The notes beneath the pieces are model-generated. The model had not been told where the DNA came from and searched no databases. It saw only the letters and a list, made by a program, of their open reading frames with translations. Positions 25,461 to 35,027 of a stretch of 64,000 bases of DNA are shown here, in pieces (position 1 is the first letter of the stretch; each line of letters starts with the position of its first letter). The stretch is taken from contig JAEXUD010000066.1 in assembly GCA_023453025.1 (NCBI GenBank), positions 69,282 through 133,281 of the forward strand. Direction: 5' to 3'. Source of the stretch: Bacillota bacterium (GTDB lineage: Bacteria > Bacillota > Clostridia > Tissierellales > Sedimentibacteraceae). A program made the translations under genes and the position numbers.

Positions 25461-27086
25461 TTATAAAAATAATTTCTTTATTAATTCGCTAATCAATGTA
25501 TATATGTTAGTATTCAAATCTTTAATGTATACTCGTTCTGTGAATTTATGCAAATCCTTCCCCCAGGGACCAATATTTATAACCGGAATCGAAAAAGAAC
25601 TAATTGTTTCAAAAGGTATTGAATATAAACCATCTTTCAGAAGCGGCATATTGTTTTTAATATATGGAACTGTTGAATCATAGTTTTGCAGTGAAACATA
25701 GCTCAAATCCGAAATCCCCATAAAGTAATGCTTTTTTTGCACTTCATTTCCATATAGCGATAAATTAATTTCACTTAAGATATTTGATACTTCTCTGATT
25801 TTAGAGTCCAAGTGTTCAAATTTAACATTTGATATGTGAGGGTAATATGGGGGTGAAATCGCTATAACAACAGCCGGTCCACTGTATTGTGTAAAATTCA
25901 TAATTTCCTTTATAATTTCAAAGTTGCTCTCAGGCATTGACATCTTTCCGCTTTTTATACTTTCAGAAATTTTTACATAAGTTTTTTCCAAAATGTTTTC
26001 AACTTTACCTTTATCCTTTTTAATGGCATCTGATAAAAACTCATCATAAAGTCTTACATTTATGGGAAAAGAGCACCTATGCTCTGAATTTCCATAAAAA
26101 ATATCTGCATTTCTATTATAATTTTCTATAGCTTCTTTTAAAGAATCCGCACAAATCTTCTTCATTATCGACAGAATATCCTTAGGTGTCTTGGTTAAGG
26201 TTAAAAAACTTAAAAATCCACCTGCAGATTCGGGTATGGAGGCATCATAGCACTCCTTAAAATCTCTTGCGAAGCTCCAGGAAGGAGGCGGTGCTATTTC
26301 TCCTAAATCTCTGTCACACAGCTCACTGTTTATCTCTGTATTATTTATTATCTTAGAAAGAATCAGGTTAGGGTTAAATCCGTTAAATATTTCTCCAATG
26401 TGACTTTTTACACCCCTTACATAGACAGTTATCATTGTTTTACCAACTGAACCTTCATAAATTACAGGTATATTATCATCTTCCCTCATATGCGGTTCTG
26501 AATTAATTACAAGTGAATATTCTAACTTGTATTTTTCATCTAAACTTTTAAGCAATATGCCTGCATGACGCATCCCTGCCGAAAGCGTTTCCTCATCGGG
26601 TACAGATAGAAATAAAATATTTGCTTCACACTCATCAGTTTGTGCAAAGTCTTCAAGTACTTTAAGCTGTATGCACATCCCGCCTTTCATATCAGCTGTT
26701 CCGCGGCCAAACATCCATTCTTCCGACAATAAATCCCCAGTTATTTCATCGTTTAATTTCATATTCCTTAATTTTTCAGCAATTTTTTCTGTATCATGAG
26801 CTATATCTTTTAAGTTTCCATAATCATTTACATCTACTGCATCATGATGATTCAAAAGGATAACGGTTTTATCACTGTTGCCTTTCTTTAATGCCCATAT
26901 AATGCTCCTCCCTAAATCATCTGATGGAATTCTTTCCATTCCGTAGTATCCGGTTGTATCAAAATACGGGATATCAGAAATATGCTTTAAAATTGCATTC
27001 TCCATATCAATTTCCATTTCTGTGTGAGTGTCACTTTGAATAGAAACAAAAAATTTAAGCATATCTATTATGTTACTTTCTTTCAA
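25461..27086 (-). CDS. M20-family peptidase, RocB-like
   Basis: About 541 residues. Metal-site residues of M20 enzymes are present: NHHDAVDV (His and Asp) near 85, GRGTADMKGG (bridging Asp) near 127, and the Glu pair in VPDEETLSAGM near 165. The length and insertions match RocB, an arginine-utilisation protein of unsettled activity. A TTG at 27084-27086 is the likely start, since GGAGGTG precedes it; a frame from 27113 has no ribosome site. Divergent from the amidohydrolase gene; the 177-bp gap holds phased repeats that may control both directions. Confidence 0.9.
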   Translation of the reverse strand: MKESNIIDMLKFFVSIQSDTHTEMEIDMENAILKHISDIPYFDTTGYYGMERIPSDDLGRSIIWALKKGNSDKTVILLNHHDAVDVNDYGNLKDIAHDTEKIAEKLRNMKLNDEITGDLLSEEWMFGRGTADMKGGMCIQLKVLEDFAQTDECEANILFLSVPDEETLSAGMRHAGILLKSLDEKYKLEYSLVINSEPHMREDDNIPVIYEGSVGKTMITVYVRGVKSHIGEIFNGFNPNLILSKIINNTEINSELCDRDLGEIAPPPSWSFARDFKECYDASIPESAGGFLSFLTLTKTPKDILSIMKKICADSLKEAIENYNRNADIFYGNSEHRCSFPINVRLYDEFLSDAIKKDKGKVENILEKTYVKISESIKSGKMSMPESNFEIIKEIMNFTQYSGPAVVIAISPPYYPHISNVKFEHLDSKIREVSNILSEINLSLYGNEVQKKHYFMGISDLSYVSLQNYDSTVPYIKNNMPLLKDGLYSIPFETISSFSIPVINIGPWGKDLHKFTERVYIKDLNTNIYTLISELIKKLFL

Positions 27087-27150
27087 TATTACACCTCCAA
27101 AACCTTCATTCACTTAAGTGATGGTATTATAGACATTATATCAGCTATCC

Positions 27151-27190
27151 GTTTGATAAAAGTTACATGTATCGTTTGAAAATCGTTTAA
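27151..27190 (+). promoter_or_regulatory. Four 11-12-bp phased GTTTGA-type direct repeats
   Basis: GTTTGA (27151), GTTACA (27162), GTTTGA (27174) and GTTTAA (27185) start 11, 12 and 11 bp apart, i.e. on one face of the helix. SARP-type activators bind heptamer direct repeats with about 11-bp phasing near the -35, and the gene at 28816 encodes such a regulator. A TATAAT at 27227-27232 follows with no good -35, which fits an activated promoter for the amidohydrolase. Confidence 0.6.
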
Positions 27191-27226
27191 ATATCATTTT
27201 TTATATTGTTTTTATTATTTTTGCTG

Positions 27227-27232
27227 TATAAT
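27227..27232 (+). promoter_or_regulatory. -10 element of the amidohydrolase operon
   Basis: TATAAT 32 bp before the TTG start. The region 17 bp upstream (TATTGT) is a poor -35, consistent with dependence on an activator bound to the phased repeats. Confidence 0.5.
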
Positions 27233-27263
27233 AAATTATGCTATAAAACATGGAGGCTGCATT

Positions 27264-28823
27264 TTGAGTATAGATAAGATCTTATTTAACGGAAATATCA
27301 TAACTATGAGACATGAATCTGAAAGGCTGGAAGCTATAGCAATATCCGGTGATAAAATTGTTGCTGCAGGAAAAAACAGCGATATATTAGCTATGAAATC
27401 TGATAATTCAGAATTGATTAACCTAGATAAGAAAACAGTGCTCCCGGGTTTTTTTGATTCCCATCTTCATTTAGTTTCAACTATTCTAAGCAACATAGCA
27501 ATAAACTGCTTTGAAGCAAAATCCATTTCTGAAATATTAGAATTAATTGAAGCTGAAAAAAATGACATGGGCAATATGCCTTTAATCTACGGCAAGGGAA
27601 TTTCAGATTTTACATTAAAAGAAAAAAGGTTTCCTACACGAAGAGAAATAGACCTTGTTGCACCTAATATCCCTGTAGTCCTCAGCAGTATAGAATTCCA
27701 TACAGTTATTGTGAATTCCTATGCAATGCATTTATTTAACATTCCGTTCACAACTAATTCTTTTGAGAAGGATTCACAAAACAGATTTACCGGGAAAATA
27801 AGCAACCGCGGAAGCTACATAGCAAGAAAGAAAATGTTTGAAATGATAAGTGATAAAATCTACCTGGATAATTTGGACAAAACAATGTCTCAAATTATAA
27901 AAAAAGGCATAACAACAGCAGTTACTGTTGAAGGAGGCTCATTGTTCCATGATAATCATGCTGAATTCATTTTAAATAATAAAGACGTATTTCCTATTGA
28001 TGTTGAATTATTCTATTCTACAACAAATACCTCTAAAATATTAGGTGCCGGACTGCCCAGAATAGGCGGAGATATTTTTTTGGACGGCTCATTTCGTTCA
28101 CAAAATGCAGCTCTTTATGACCCATATAGCGATAATAATAATTCAACCGGATTTTTATTCTTTAACCGTGATGAATTATTTGAATTCATATCACAGTCCG
28201 ACAATCTACGGCTTCAAATCGCTATACATGCTGTAGGCCCAAGAGCAATAGATATGCTCCTGGACTGCTATGAACAAGCAATGAAAGAAAATAATACCAG
28301 TAATCAAAGACATCGTATAGAGCATTTTGAGCTCCCTACTGAAAAACAAATACTTAAAGCTAAAGAATTAAATCTGGTATTGGCAATGCATCCGACATAT
28401 GAGCTTTATTTCAGAGAAAAGGGAGATATGTACGATACTCGCATCGGTTACGAAAGATCAAGATTAACAAACCCTTTAAAAAACATTATAGATAAAGGTA
28501 TTACAGTTGCAGGCTGCTCGGACAGCGATGTTCTCCCGATAGATACAATGCTTGGCGTACATGCTGCAGCAAATCATATCAATGAAAGTTCAAGAATTTC
28601 AACCTATGAAGCTCTTAAAATGTATACAATAAATGGGGCTTATGGCATTTTTCAAGAAAATATAAAAGGAACTATAGACAAAAATAAATTAGCTGACCTT
28701 GTTGTGCTTTCTTCCGACCCAATAACAACGAAAAAGGAATATCTAAAAGACATAAAAGTTCTTCTCACAATGAAATCCGGAAAAATATTGCATAATTCTC
28801 TTGGAGGATTAAGGTATGATTGA
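27264..28823 (+). CDS. Metal-dependent amidohydrolase (YtcJ-like)
   Basis: 519 residues. Amidohydrolase-superfamily sites: the HxH pair in GFFDSHLHL near residue 68, AIHAVGPRA near 320, RHRIEHFEL near 350, and the metal/catalytic Asp in GCSDSDVLP near 418. An N-terminal and C-terminal composite beta-sandwich (DKILFNGNIITM..., DLVVLSSDPI...) is typical of imidazolonase/YtcJ relatives. The TTG start has GGAGG eight bases before it. It opens a plus-strand unit with the regulator and overlaps it by 8 bp. The hydrolysed amide is unknown; the divergent M20 peptidase and amino acid symporter suggest an acylated amino acid or peptide derivative. Confidence 0.9.
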   Translation: MSIDKILFNGNIITMRHESERLEAIAISGDKIVAAGKNSDILAMKSDNSELINLDKKTVLPGFFDSHLHLVSTILSNIAINCFEAKSISEILELIEAEKNDMGNMPLIYGKGISDFTLKEKRFPTRREIDLVAPNIPVVLSSIEFHTVIVNSYAMHLFNIPFTTNSFEKDSQNRFTGKISNRGSYIARKKMFEMISDKIYLDNLDKTMSQIIKKGITTAVTVEGGSLFHDNHAEFILNNKDVFPIDVELFYSTTNTSKILGAGLPRIGGDIFLDGSFRSQNAALYDPYSDNNNSTGFLFFNRDELFEFISQSDNLRLQIAIHAVGPRAIDMLLDCYEQAMKENNTSNQRHRIEHFELPTEKQILKAKELNLVLAMHPTYELYFREKGDMYDTRIGYERSRLTNPLKNIIDKGITVAGCSDSDVLPIDTMLGVHAAANHINESSRISTYEALKMYTINGAYGIFQENIKGTIDKNKLADLVVLSSDPITTKKEYLKDIKVLLTMKSGKILHNSLGGLRYD

Positions 28824-30144
28824 GTTTAAATTTCTTGGAACATATAAAATAATAAGCAACGGTATTGATATAACACATAAATTTTCATTAAAGGACAAAG
28901 GATTGCTATGCTATATATTAGCAAACAATCAGGATATATTTAATAGAGAAAAACTTGCTAATATGTTTTGGGATAATTATAAAAGAGAATCTGCCTACAG
29001 TAATCTTCGCTACACAATATGGCATTTGAGAAAAGTTTTTAAAGAGTATGAAAATGATATTGTAATTCATTCTCACGGAAAGAATGTTATCGAAATTGAA
29101 GAAAAAAATGTATGTATTGACCTGAGAGAATGGCAAAGGCTGACTGAAACTTATAAATCGGGAAAAGATAATTCTCTGAATATATTGATGAAAATATCAA
29201 ATACTTATGATGGAGATTTTTTAAAGGACTTCTATATTTATGATAATCTTGAATTCAATGATTGGGTATTCAATATGAAAGAAAGTCTTCAGAGATTTTA
29301 TTTTGAAGTTCAAATGGACCTGGCAAAGATATACTCGGATAATAATCAAATCAGAGAATCAATTAACCAATTAAACAAGCTTATCAAAATAGACCCGCTT
29401 AATGAATCTATCTATTACACAATTATTAAGTATCAGTATAAATCAGGTAATAAGGTTGCTGCTGTCAATACATACAGAAACCTGAAGCTCTTGCTTAGAA
29501 AGGAATTAAACATTAGTCCCAGCGATAAAACACAAGAATTATATCATCACATTTTGAAAGATGAATTTAAAGAAGAGCTTAATGAAAACACATATACACC
29601 TGCAAAGAGTACTAAAGCTAATATAAATGAATCCCAAAAAAAGAAAATTACCTTTTTTGTGTCATCCGATTCTATTTGCTTAAAGGGATTTCACCAAGAA
29701 ATTGCAAAGCAGGCCAGAACAGACAAAGAATATTTTATTGATATTTGCCAAAGCCCCGGAAAAAGAATAAATTATGAAGGAATATTTGAAATTTTAGATG
29801 AGGTTCAAGAATATTTTGACCATTATGATACTTCGAGAAAATTAGAATATGAGGATATTGTTTCGTCAATAAAGAGCTCCAATTATATTGATTATCATTT
29901 ATTTAATAATGTAACACAAATTCTTGATGCATATATGAAAACATATATAATAATCAGAATTTGGAACTTTCACTTCCTGGATTCCAAATCAACTGATTTC
30001 ATATCGTTTTTATATAGAAATATGAAATTAAATGAAATACACATTAAAATAATAGTTGATGAAAAATGGATGAGTGAAAGAATGAAATTTTTTATAGAAT
30101 CTTTCTCTGAAGAAAATGGATTTAACCGGCTTGAGACCGTATAA
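28816..30144 (+). CDS. SARP-like transcriptional activator (winged helix + BTAD) with degenerate ATPase-like tail
   Basis: 442 residues. Residues 1-95 form an OmpR-type winged helix (EFKFLGTYKI, SAYSNLRYTIWHLRKVF); 95-250 are a bacterial transcriptional activation domain of TPR-like helices (INQLNKLIKIDPLNESIYYT, GNKVAAVNTYRNLKLLLRKE). The last 175 residues carry no Walker A; the segment IIRIWNFHFLDSKSTDFISF looks like the Walker B/sensor part of a STAND/AAA domain that lost its P-loop. SARP regulators are abundant in actinomycetes, less expected here. GGAGG precedes the ATG, which overlaps the amidohydrolase. Probable activator of its own operon through the repeats at 27151-27190 (inference). 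Confidence 0.85.
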   Translation: MIEFKFLGTYKIISNGIDITHKFSLKDKGLLCYILANNQDIFNREKLANMFWDNYKRESAYSNLRYTIWHLRKVFKEYENDIVIHSHGKNVIEIEEKNVCIDLREWQRLTETYKSGKDNSLNILMKISNTYDGDFLKDFYIYDNLEFNDWVFNMKESLQRFYFEVQMDLAKIYSDNNQIRESINQLNKLIKIDPLNESIYYTIIKYQYKSGNKVAAVNTYRNLKLLLRKELNISPSDKTQELYHHILKDEFKEELNENTYTPAKSTKANINESQKKKITFFVSSDSICLKGFHQEIAKQARTDKEYFIDICQSPGKRINYEGIFEILDEVQEYFDHYDTSRKLEYEDIVSSIKSSNYIDYHLFNNVTQILDAYMKTYIIIRIWNFHFLDSKSTDFISFLYRNMKLNEIHIKIIVDEKWMSERMKFFIESFSEENGFNRLETV

Positions 30145-30233
30145 ATAAACGCAAAAAATGAAGATTATATTTATTATAGTAACCATACATTTTATATTTT
30201 CATAATATATGGATATATGAATGGAGGTATTAT

Positions 30234-31859
30234 ATGATAAATAATACAGATAGAATCGCCATGACTTATGATTACATAATAGTTGGAACCGGGCCGGCAG
30301 GATGTGTCTTGGCAAATGAGCTTTCTGAAGACGGGAAAAATTCGGTATTGCTGTTAGAAGCCGGCGAAAACAATGATAATGATATTTTAATCAGGGATCC
30401 GACGGCAAATTTAAATTTCTATAGGCCTCAATTTTTTTGGCAGGGAGAATCAGCTCCTCAGACTTATGCAAATGACGAAATATTTGTGTGGACCGGCGGA
30501 AGGCTTTCCGGCGGCGGTTCTTCTGTTAACGGCGGGCAATATGTAAGGCCAACTCAAAATGCGCTCATGGAATGGGAAAGGATAGCCGGTCCCATGTGGG
30601 GTCCGGCTGCCGCAATTAATAATTTTACAAGAATTGAAAATTTCAACGGCAAAACAAATAATCCATATGCTCATGGCTATACAGGCAGATTAGATGTTCG
30701 ACAAGCACCTGAATATGTTCCGGTTATGACAAACAAACTTGTTTCTGCAATAGAACGAGGAACAGGCTATGGGATAATATTGGATTATAATGACCCAAGT
30801 ACACCTATCGGTCCATTTTTAAGGTGGCAGCTTACTCAAAAACCAAACAGAGAAAGAGAGAGTGCGTCAACAGCATTTTTATCGCCGGATGCTGTAAATA
30901 ACATGGGCTTCGGAATAAATGGAAGAAGGTTAATCATCTGTTATAAAACAACCGGACTTAGAATCATTTTTGATACAAATAAGTCTGCGGTGGGTATTGA
31001 ATTTCTTAAAGAAGGGAAATGCGGTCTTGCCCGTGCAAGAAAAAAAGTAATAATTTCGGCCGGGATAAACAGTACACAGCTTTTAATGTTATCCGGAATC
31101 GGACCTCATGATATGTTAAGCAAGCTGAATATTCCTGTAATTTTTGACAACCCCAATGTTGGTAAAAATTTAGTAAACCATTATGCAAATACAGCTGTTT
31201 TTAGTGTAAACCCCGGGGATATTCAAGAAGTATTGCTTGAGCCTGCTGCCATATACAATGGCGGTGCATTTTTACCTTCACCAAATGAAAATACCAATAA
31301 ACGAAGCATACAATTGATAGGCTCTTATTCAAACGGTTCATTAATTGTTATGATAATACCATTACTTCCAAAAAGCAGAGGCAGCATAATATTACAAAAT
31401 AACGACCCTCTGAAAATAGTATTGGCAGATTACAACATGCTTGAAAACCCGCAGGATTTAAAGCTTATAAAATCTGTTTACAAAAATTATATCAGAAATA
31501 TTGCCGGTGAGCTTTCAGCCATAGACCCTCAATACCAGCTTGTTTCTCCCAGTTTTGAAATAATTGACAATGATGAACTGTTAGAGCAATTTATCAGAGA
31601 TGATATATTTATTACGTATCATCAGCAAAGTTCGGTCAGAATGGCTTCTTACAGCATGGGAGGAGTTGTTGATTATATGGGAAGAGTTTATGGTGTAAAT
31701 AACTTAATAGTTGCAGATTGCTCAATTATACCGAGCACTGTTGACGGAAATACACAGGCTGCCTCATATCTGATTGGATATACAATTGCAAAGCAGCTTA
31801 TAGCAGAAGATCAACTGCACCAAACACCGCAGCCATATCCATATTATACTTATTACTAG
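30234..31859 (+). CDS. GMC-family FAD oxidoreductase
   Basis: 541 residues. FAD Rossmann motif GTGPAGCVLANELSE at about 18-32, LLLEAGE, GMC signature WTGGRLSGGGSSVNGG near 87-102, and the second signature SAGINSTQLLMLSGIGP near 275-291. The C-terminal catalytic region has the usual His in YHQQSSVRM and Asn in VDGNTQAASYLIG. GMC enzymes oxidise alcohols (choline, glucose and related). ATGGAGGT gives a good ribosome site. It lies 90 bp after the SARP-like regulator in the same orientation, so it is probably part of that regulon; no separate terminator is seen between them. Confidence 0.92.
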   Translation: MINNTDRIAMTYDYIIVGTGPAGCVLANELSEDGKNSVLLLEAGENNDNDILIRDPTANLNFYRPQFFWQGESAPQTYANDEIFVWTGGRLSGGGSSVNGGQYVRPTQNALMEWERIAGPMWGPAAAINNFTRIENFNGKTNNPYAHGYTGRLDVRQAPEYVPVMTNKLVSAIERGTGYGIILDYNDPSTPIGPFLRWQLTQKPNRERESASTAFLSPDAVNNMGFGINGRRLIICYKTTGLRIIFDTNKSAVGIEFLKEGKCGLARARKKVIISAGINSTQLLMLSGIGPHDMLSKLNIPVIFDNPNVGKNLVNHYANTAVFSVNPGDIQEVLLEPAAIYNGGAFLPSPNENTNKRSIQLIGSYSNGSLIVMIIPLLPKSRGSIILQNNDPLKIVLADYNMLENPQDLKLIKSVYKNYIRNIAGELSAIDPQYQLVSPSFEIIDNDELLEQFIRDDIFITYHQQSSVRMASYSMGGVVDYMGRVYGVNNLIVADCSIIPSTVDGNTQAASYLIGYTIAKQLIAEDQLHQTPQPYPYYTYY

Positions 31860-31860
31860 A

Positions 31861-31903
31861 CACTACAGGGGGACGCCAAAGGGACGTTTTATTTGCCATG
31901 CCA
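31861..31903. repeat. Short GGGACG-type repeat, copy 1
   Basis: Contains GGGGACGCCAAAGGGACG then TTTTATTTGCC. Its reverse complement resembles 35147-35199 (shared core AAAACGTCCC followed by TTG-C). Smaller related scraps occur near 39828 and 40168. Short dispersed elements of this kind often derive from REP/RAYT-type sequences, but I cannot prove that here. Confidence 0.4.
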
Positions 31904-31944
31904 TAGTGCTTTTTAACTACTCCTACATAATCTTTTAATAATCG

Positions 31945-32646
31945 CTATTCTGCTAATTTATAAATTTCGAACTTTCTCTTACCGACGTTTTGTTTCTCTA
32001 AGCGTTTAAACCGTTTGGAACTTATTTTCTGGTTTTTATTCATGCTGACAGCAACTACAGTTTCATCACTGCAAATCTTTGCTAAAGATTCCATCAAACA
32101 TCTAAGCTGGTCTGTTCCTCCCTGCCAATTTACTAAATTGCCGTATGGAACATCCGTGATAATAATGTCTGGTTTAATATCCATTTGAAAGGGTTGTAAA
32201 GCATCTGCCTGAAATAACTGAACTTTAATTTCCTTTTGTATCATATTCAACAATTTTATTCCACTTAATTCTGCTTCTCTGTGAGACGTTTTATTAAACT
32301 GTTCATAGAGTAAATGAATTTCATCTGTTCTTCGTTTAATTCCTTTTTCAGACAATAGTGAAAGGTTGAGTTTTGCCACCTCAAGCATCTTATAATCTAT
32401 ATCACTGGCAATTATTTTTGATATTGATTGTTGATTAAGTAAGCCTAATACCGTTACAGTATATCCTCCCCCACAACAGCAGTCATACAGGCATATATCC
32501 TTCTTTTTATCTGAATATTCCAAGCATCTACCGTATATTTCATTTGCAAGCCTGACAGGAAAATTAGGCACTCCATTAACATGATATAAAACTCTTCCAC
32601 TTGCAAAGTTTTCATAATTACAGTTTTCTGCATACTTATATTCCAT
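31945..32646 (-). CDS. AviRa-like rRNA methyltransferase
   Basis: 233 residues, SAM-dependent methyltransferase. The N-terminus SGRVLYHVNGVPNFPVRLAN and the motif YDCCCGGGYTVTVLGLL match the AviRa family, as does the catalytic-type motif TDVPYGNLVNW near 175. AviRa methylates a guanosine in 23S rRNA and confers avilamycin resistance; homologues in non-producers may act in the same way or simply as rRNA modifiers. GAAGTGAATAG gives a modest ribosome site. It stands alone. Confidence 0.8.
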   Translation of the reverse strand: MEYKYAENCNYENFASGRVLYHVNGVPNFPVRLANEIYGRCLEYSDKKKDICLYDCCCGGGYTVTVLGLLNQQSISKIIASDIDYKMLEVAKLNLSLLSEKGIKRRTDEIHLLYEQFNKTSHREAELSGIKLLNMIQKEIKVQLFQADALQPFQMDIKPDIIITDVPYGNLVNWQGGTDQLRCLMESLAKICSDETVVAVSMNKNQKISSKRFKRLEKQNVGKRKFEIYKLAE

Positions 32647-32833
32647 ATCTATTCACTTCCTATTATGTGTGTATATTATTTTAATTCAATTTTATTCATA
32701 GTTCAATAAATAAAGTAAATTACCGGTGTGAAATTTGAATTCAGACTTCAAATATTCAATTTTACTAAAGTATTATGATGTGTTATTATAGCTTATATAA
32801 AAATTTTACTATTTAAGACTAAGGAGGAATATC

Positions 32834-33769
32834 ATGACAATTATGAACTTCAAAACTATATGCAGTCTGGGAACGGGGACTATGGGCTCTGGTATTGCTG
32901 TTGTATTTGCGATGGCAGGGTATGATGTACATATGTTTGGACGGTCAGAGGAAAGTATTAAAAAAGGCTTTGACAGCATAGAAAGCATCCTAAAAACTTA
33001 TGCGGAATATGGCTTGATCAGCCTTGGACAGATTCCTGAAATAACTGATAAAATAAAGGGGTTAACTGCACTTGATGAAGCAGCTGAAGGGGCTGATTTT
33101 GTTATTGAAGCTGTTTCTGAGGATTTAGATATAAAGCAAAATATTTTTAGTGCCCTTGATACGCTCTGTCAACCACATACTATTTTTGCAACTAGTACTT
33201 CTGGAATCAGTCCATCACTTATTGCTGAAGCAATTGACAGAAAGGATCGTTTTATTGCTGCTCACTTTCTGAATCCTCCTCATTTGATGTCTTTAGTAGA
33301 AGTGATACCCGGGAAATTCACTTCTTCCGATACTATAGATTTAACTTTAAAATTATTAGAAAAACTGGGAAAGACCCCTGTGCTTTTATCAAAAGATACG
33401 CCGGGCTTTATTGTTAACCGGCTCCAAATGGCATTAATGCGCGAAGCATTATCAATGATTGAACAAGGAGCCGCATCTGTAGAATCTATTGATACAACGA
33501 TAAAACATTTAAGCCGTCGCTTTTCAGCTACCGGTCTGTTAGAAGGAGCTGATCTTGGTGGTTTGGATGTATTTTATAACATTGCTGATTACTTGATGGA
33601 AGATTTGTGCAATAGTACTGGTATTCCTGCAAGCCTCGTCAAGGCAAAAGAAACAGGAAATTTAGGTGCCAAAACAGGGCAGGGATTTTATAATTGGACT
33701 GATGCAAATAAGATAAATGAAATTAAGAAATTACGTGATGACATCTTATTTTCTTGGCTCAAAAAATAA
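32834..33769 (+). CDS. 3-hydroxyacyl-CoA dehydrogenase
   Basis: 311 residues. NAD-binding motif GTGTMGSGIAVVFAMAGYDV at the N-terminus, EAVSEDLDIKQ near 90, the TSTSGISPS motif near 117, catalytic His and Glu in AHFLNPPHLMSLVEVIPG near 140, and DTPGFIVNRLQMALMREA near 190. It oxidises (S)-3-hydroxyacyl-CoA or, in fermenters, reduces acetoacetyl-CoA. It is a single-gene unit with AAGGAGG in front and a strong terminator behind; the rest of a butyrate or beta-oxidation pathway is not in the window. A related lambda-crystallin-type dehydrogenase is an alternative. Confidence 0.9.
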   Translation: MTIMNFKTICSLGTGTMGSGIAVVFAMAGYDVHMFGRSEESIKKGFDSIESILKTYAEYGLISLGQIPEITDKIKGLTALDEAAEGADFVIEAVSEDLDIKQNIFSALDTLCQPHTIFATSTSGISPSLIAEAIDRKDRFIAAHFLNPPHLMSLVEVIPGKFTSSDTIDLTLKLLEKLGKTPVLLSKDTPGFIVNRLQMALMREALSMIEQGAASVESIDTTIKHLSRRFSATGLLEGADLGGLDVFYNIADYLMEDLCNSTGIPASLVKAKETGNLGAKTGQGFYNWTDANKINEIKKLRDDILFSWLKK

Positions 33770-33838
33770 TTAACTCTTTTAAATCGGAATGTGAATTAAG
33801 TCATATCCCTATTGGCTTAGAAAAATTATGGAGCAGGC

Positions 33839-33861
33839 AAAGGGGTCGAATCGACCCCTTT
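33839..33861 (+). terminator. Terminator of the hydroxyacyl-CoA dehydrogenase gene
   Basis: Perfect 11-bp inverted repeat AAAGGGGTCGA / TCGACCCCTTT around a single central base, followed by AAATTTT. Confidence 0.8.
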
Positions 33862-34295
33862 AAATTTTCATTGCGCATCCTTTATGTCTTCCAAATCTAA
33901 AAAGTAAAATTCCCTTTATGCATCGTGGATATCTTGAAATGCAACTGAATTTTATTAACAATCAATTGTTAGGGGAAATGCAGTAGCAAAAGTATAACTG
34001 CTGCATAGTATATTAAAGACAAGCTGCAGCATTGTAATTGGGGATTAAATATATGCATATTTATCCAATCAGCAAGCAATCAAAGTTACACGAAAGGTAA
34101 CTTTTCGCACGTGTGGAACCATGAAGAAATTTTTTCAGACAAGCAAACTATGTTTTTCGTTGAAAATTACGCATTGTCCATTTTAATCCCATTTTGTATA
34201 TTTCAAGCTATATTTGTATGAATATAAATGATATGTTGTACTCTGGTATAAAGCTTTACTCTCATCCAATACTTTAAACAACCGTCTTCATCTTA
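33862..34295. other. Intergenic stretch with a possible decayed coding fragment
   Basis: No complete gene. A hairpin (AAAGTTAC / GTAACTTT) lies at 34084-34106. From about 34095 to 34218 the plus strand is open and reads FSHVWNHEEIFSDKQTMFF followed by a hydrophobic tail before TGA, with no start codon or ribosome site, so it looks like a remnant of unknown origin. Confidence 0.3.
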
Positions 34296-35027
34296 TTACC
34301 CCAAATCTACAACCCAGGCATAAGGAACATAATCATCCACAATTTTTCGCGACAGGTTGAGCCAGCCTTTGCATTCATCCAGTATAATTGAATCACCTGT
34401 TACAATTCTTTCCATATCGGATAATACAACATCAACATTCGGAATAAGCTCAACTTCAACCGGTAAATTCCATAATTCCGAATACTCCAGTATTTTGCTC
34501 TTTAATCTGCCTGAGTTGGAAACAGGGGAGTCCAAATAAAACTTAACCATAGGAACTTTTAATTCGTTTAATATTTTTCCTACTAGTCTTAATGCAATAT
34601 CTGTCTTGTCAATTAATTTATATGTACCGCGAAGCCCTGCCAGATCTCTTAAAACTCCGTCTTTTCCAAGCAATATAGGACTTCCTGACAGAGCAACCTC
34701 CAAGGTAATAATTAAATTAAATCCATCAATATACAAACATCCTTCCTTGGCACATTCGAAAGAAAGCAGGGAAGATTTTCGTTTTTCATATTCGGCTGTT
34801 GATGATGTTGTCCTTTGCAAGGCTGTTCTTGCTCTTGCCGAGAGCTGGTGGTGATTGCCCACCAGCTCAATGATTGGCTTTATTTTATAGCCTCGGTCTA
34901 AAAGCCACTGTACCTCTTCCTGAGCAACCTTAAGCCTTGCAATATTTTCCTCGGAAAAATTCTTGATATCTTCCGGATTAAATCCTCTTTTTACTATTTT
35001 AGAAGACAAAGCAATACCTGCTTTCAC
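34296..35027 (-). CDS. DUF434-type protein of unknown function
   Basis: 243 residues. The N-terminal part has the DUF434 signature WLLDRGYKIKPIIELVGN followed by HHQLSARARTALQR; the rest includes YIDGFNLIITLEVALSGSPI, the characteristic partner domain with conserved acidic residues (DGFN, DSPVSNSGRLK, GDSIILDE), which recalls a nucleic-acid-related fold. No function is established. Initiation is unclear: GTG at 35025-35027 is the only usual start after the upstream in-frame stop, and no good ribosome site is seen. Confidence 0.8.
   Translation of the reverse strand: MKAGIALSSKIVKRGFNPEDIKNFSEENIARLKVAQEEVQWLLDRGYKIKPIIELVGNHHQLSARARTALQRTTSSTAEYEKRKSSLLSFECAKEGCLYIDGFNLIITLEVALSGSPILLGKDGVLRDLAGLRGTYKLIDKTDIALRLVGKILNELKVPMVKFYLDSPVSNSGRLKSKILEYSELWNLPVEVELIPNVDVVLSDMERIVTGDSIILDECKGWLNLSRKIVDDYVPYAWVVDLG

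Noticed and set aside
25461..27086. Assigning arginine catabolism (rocB) outright
   Set aside because: No arginase, OAT or RocR-type gene is near, so only the family likeness is reported.
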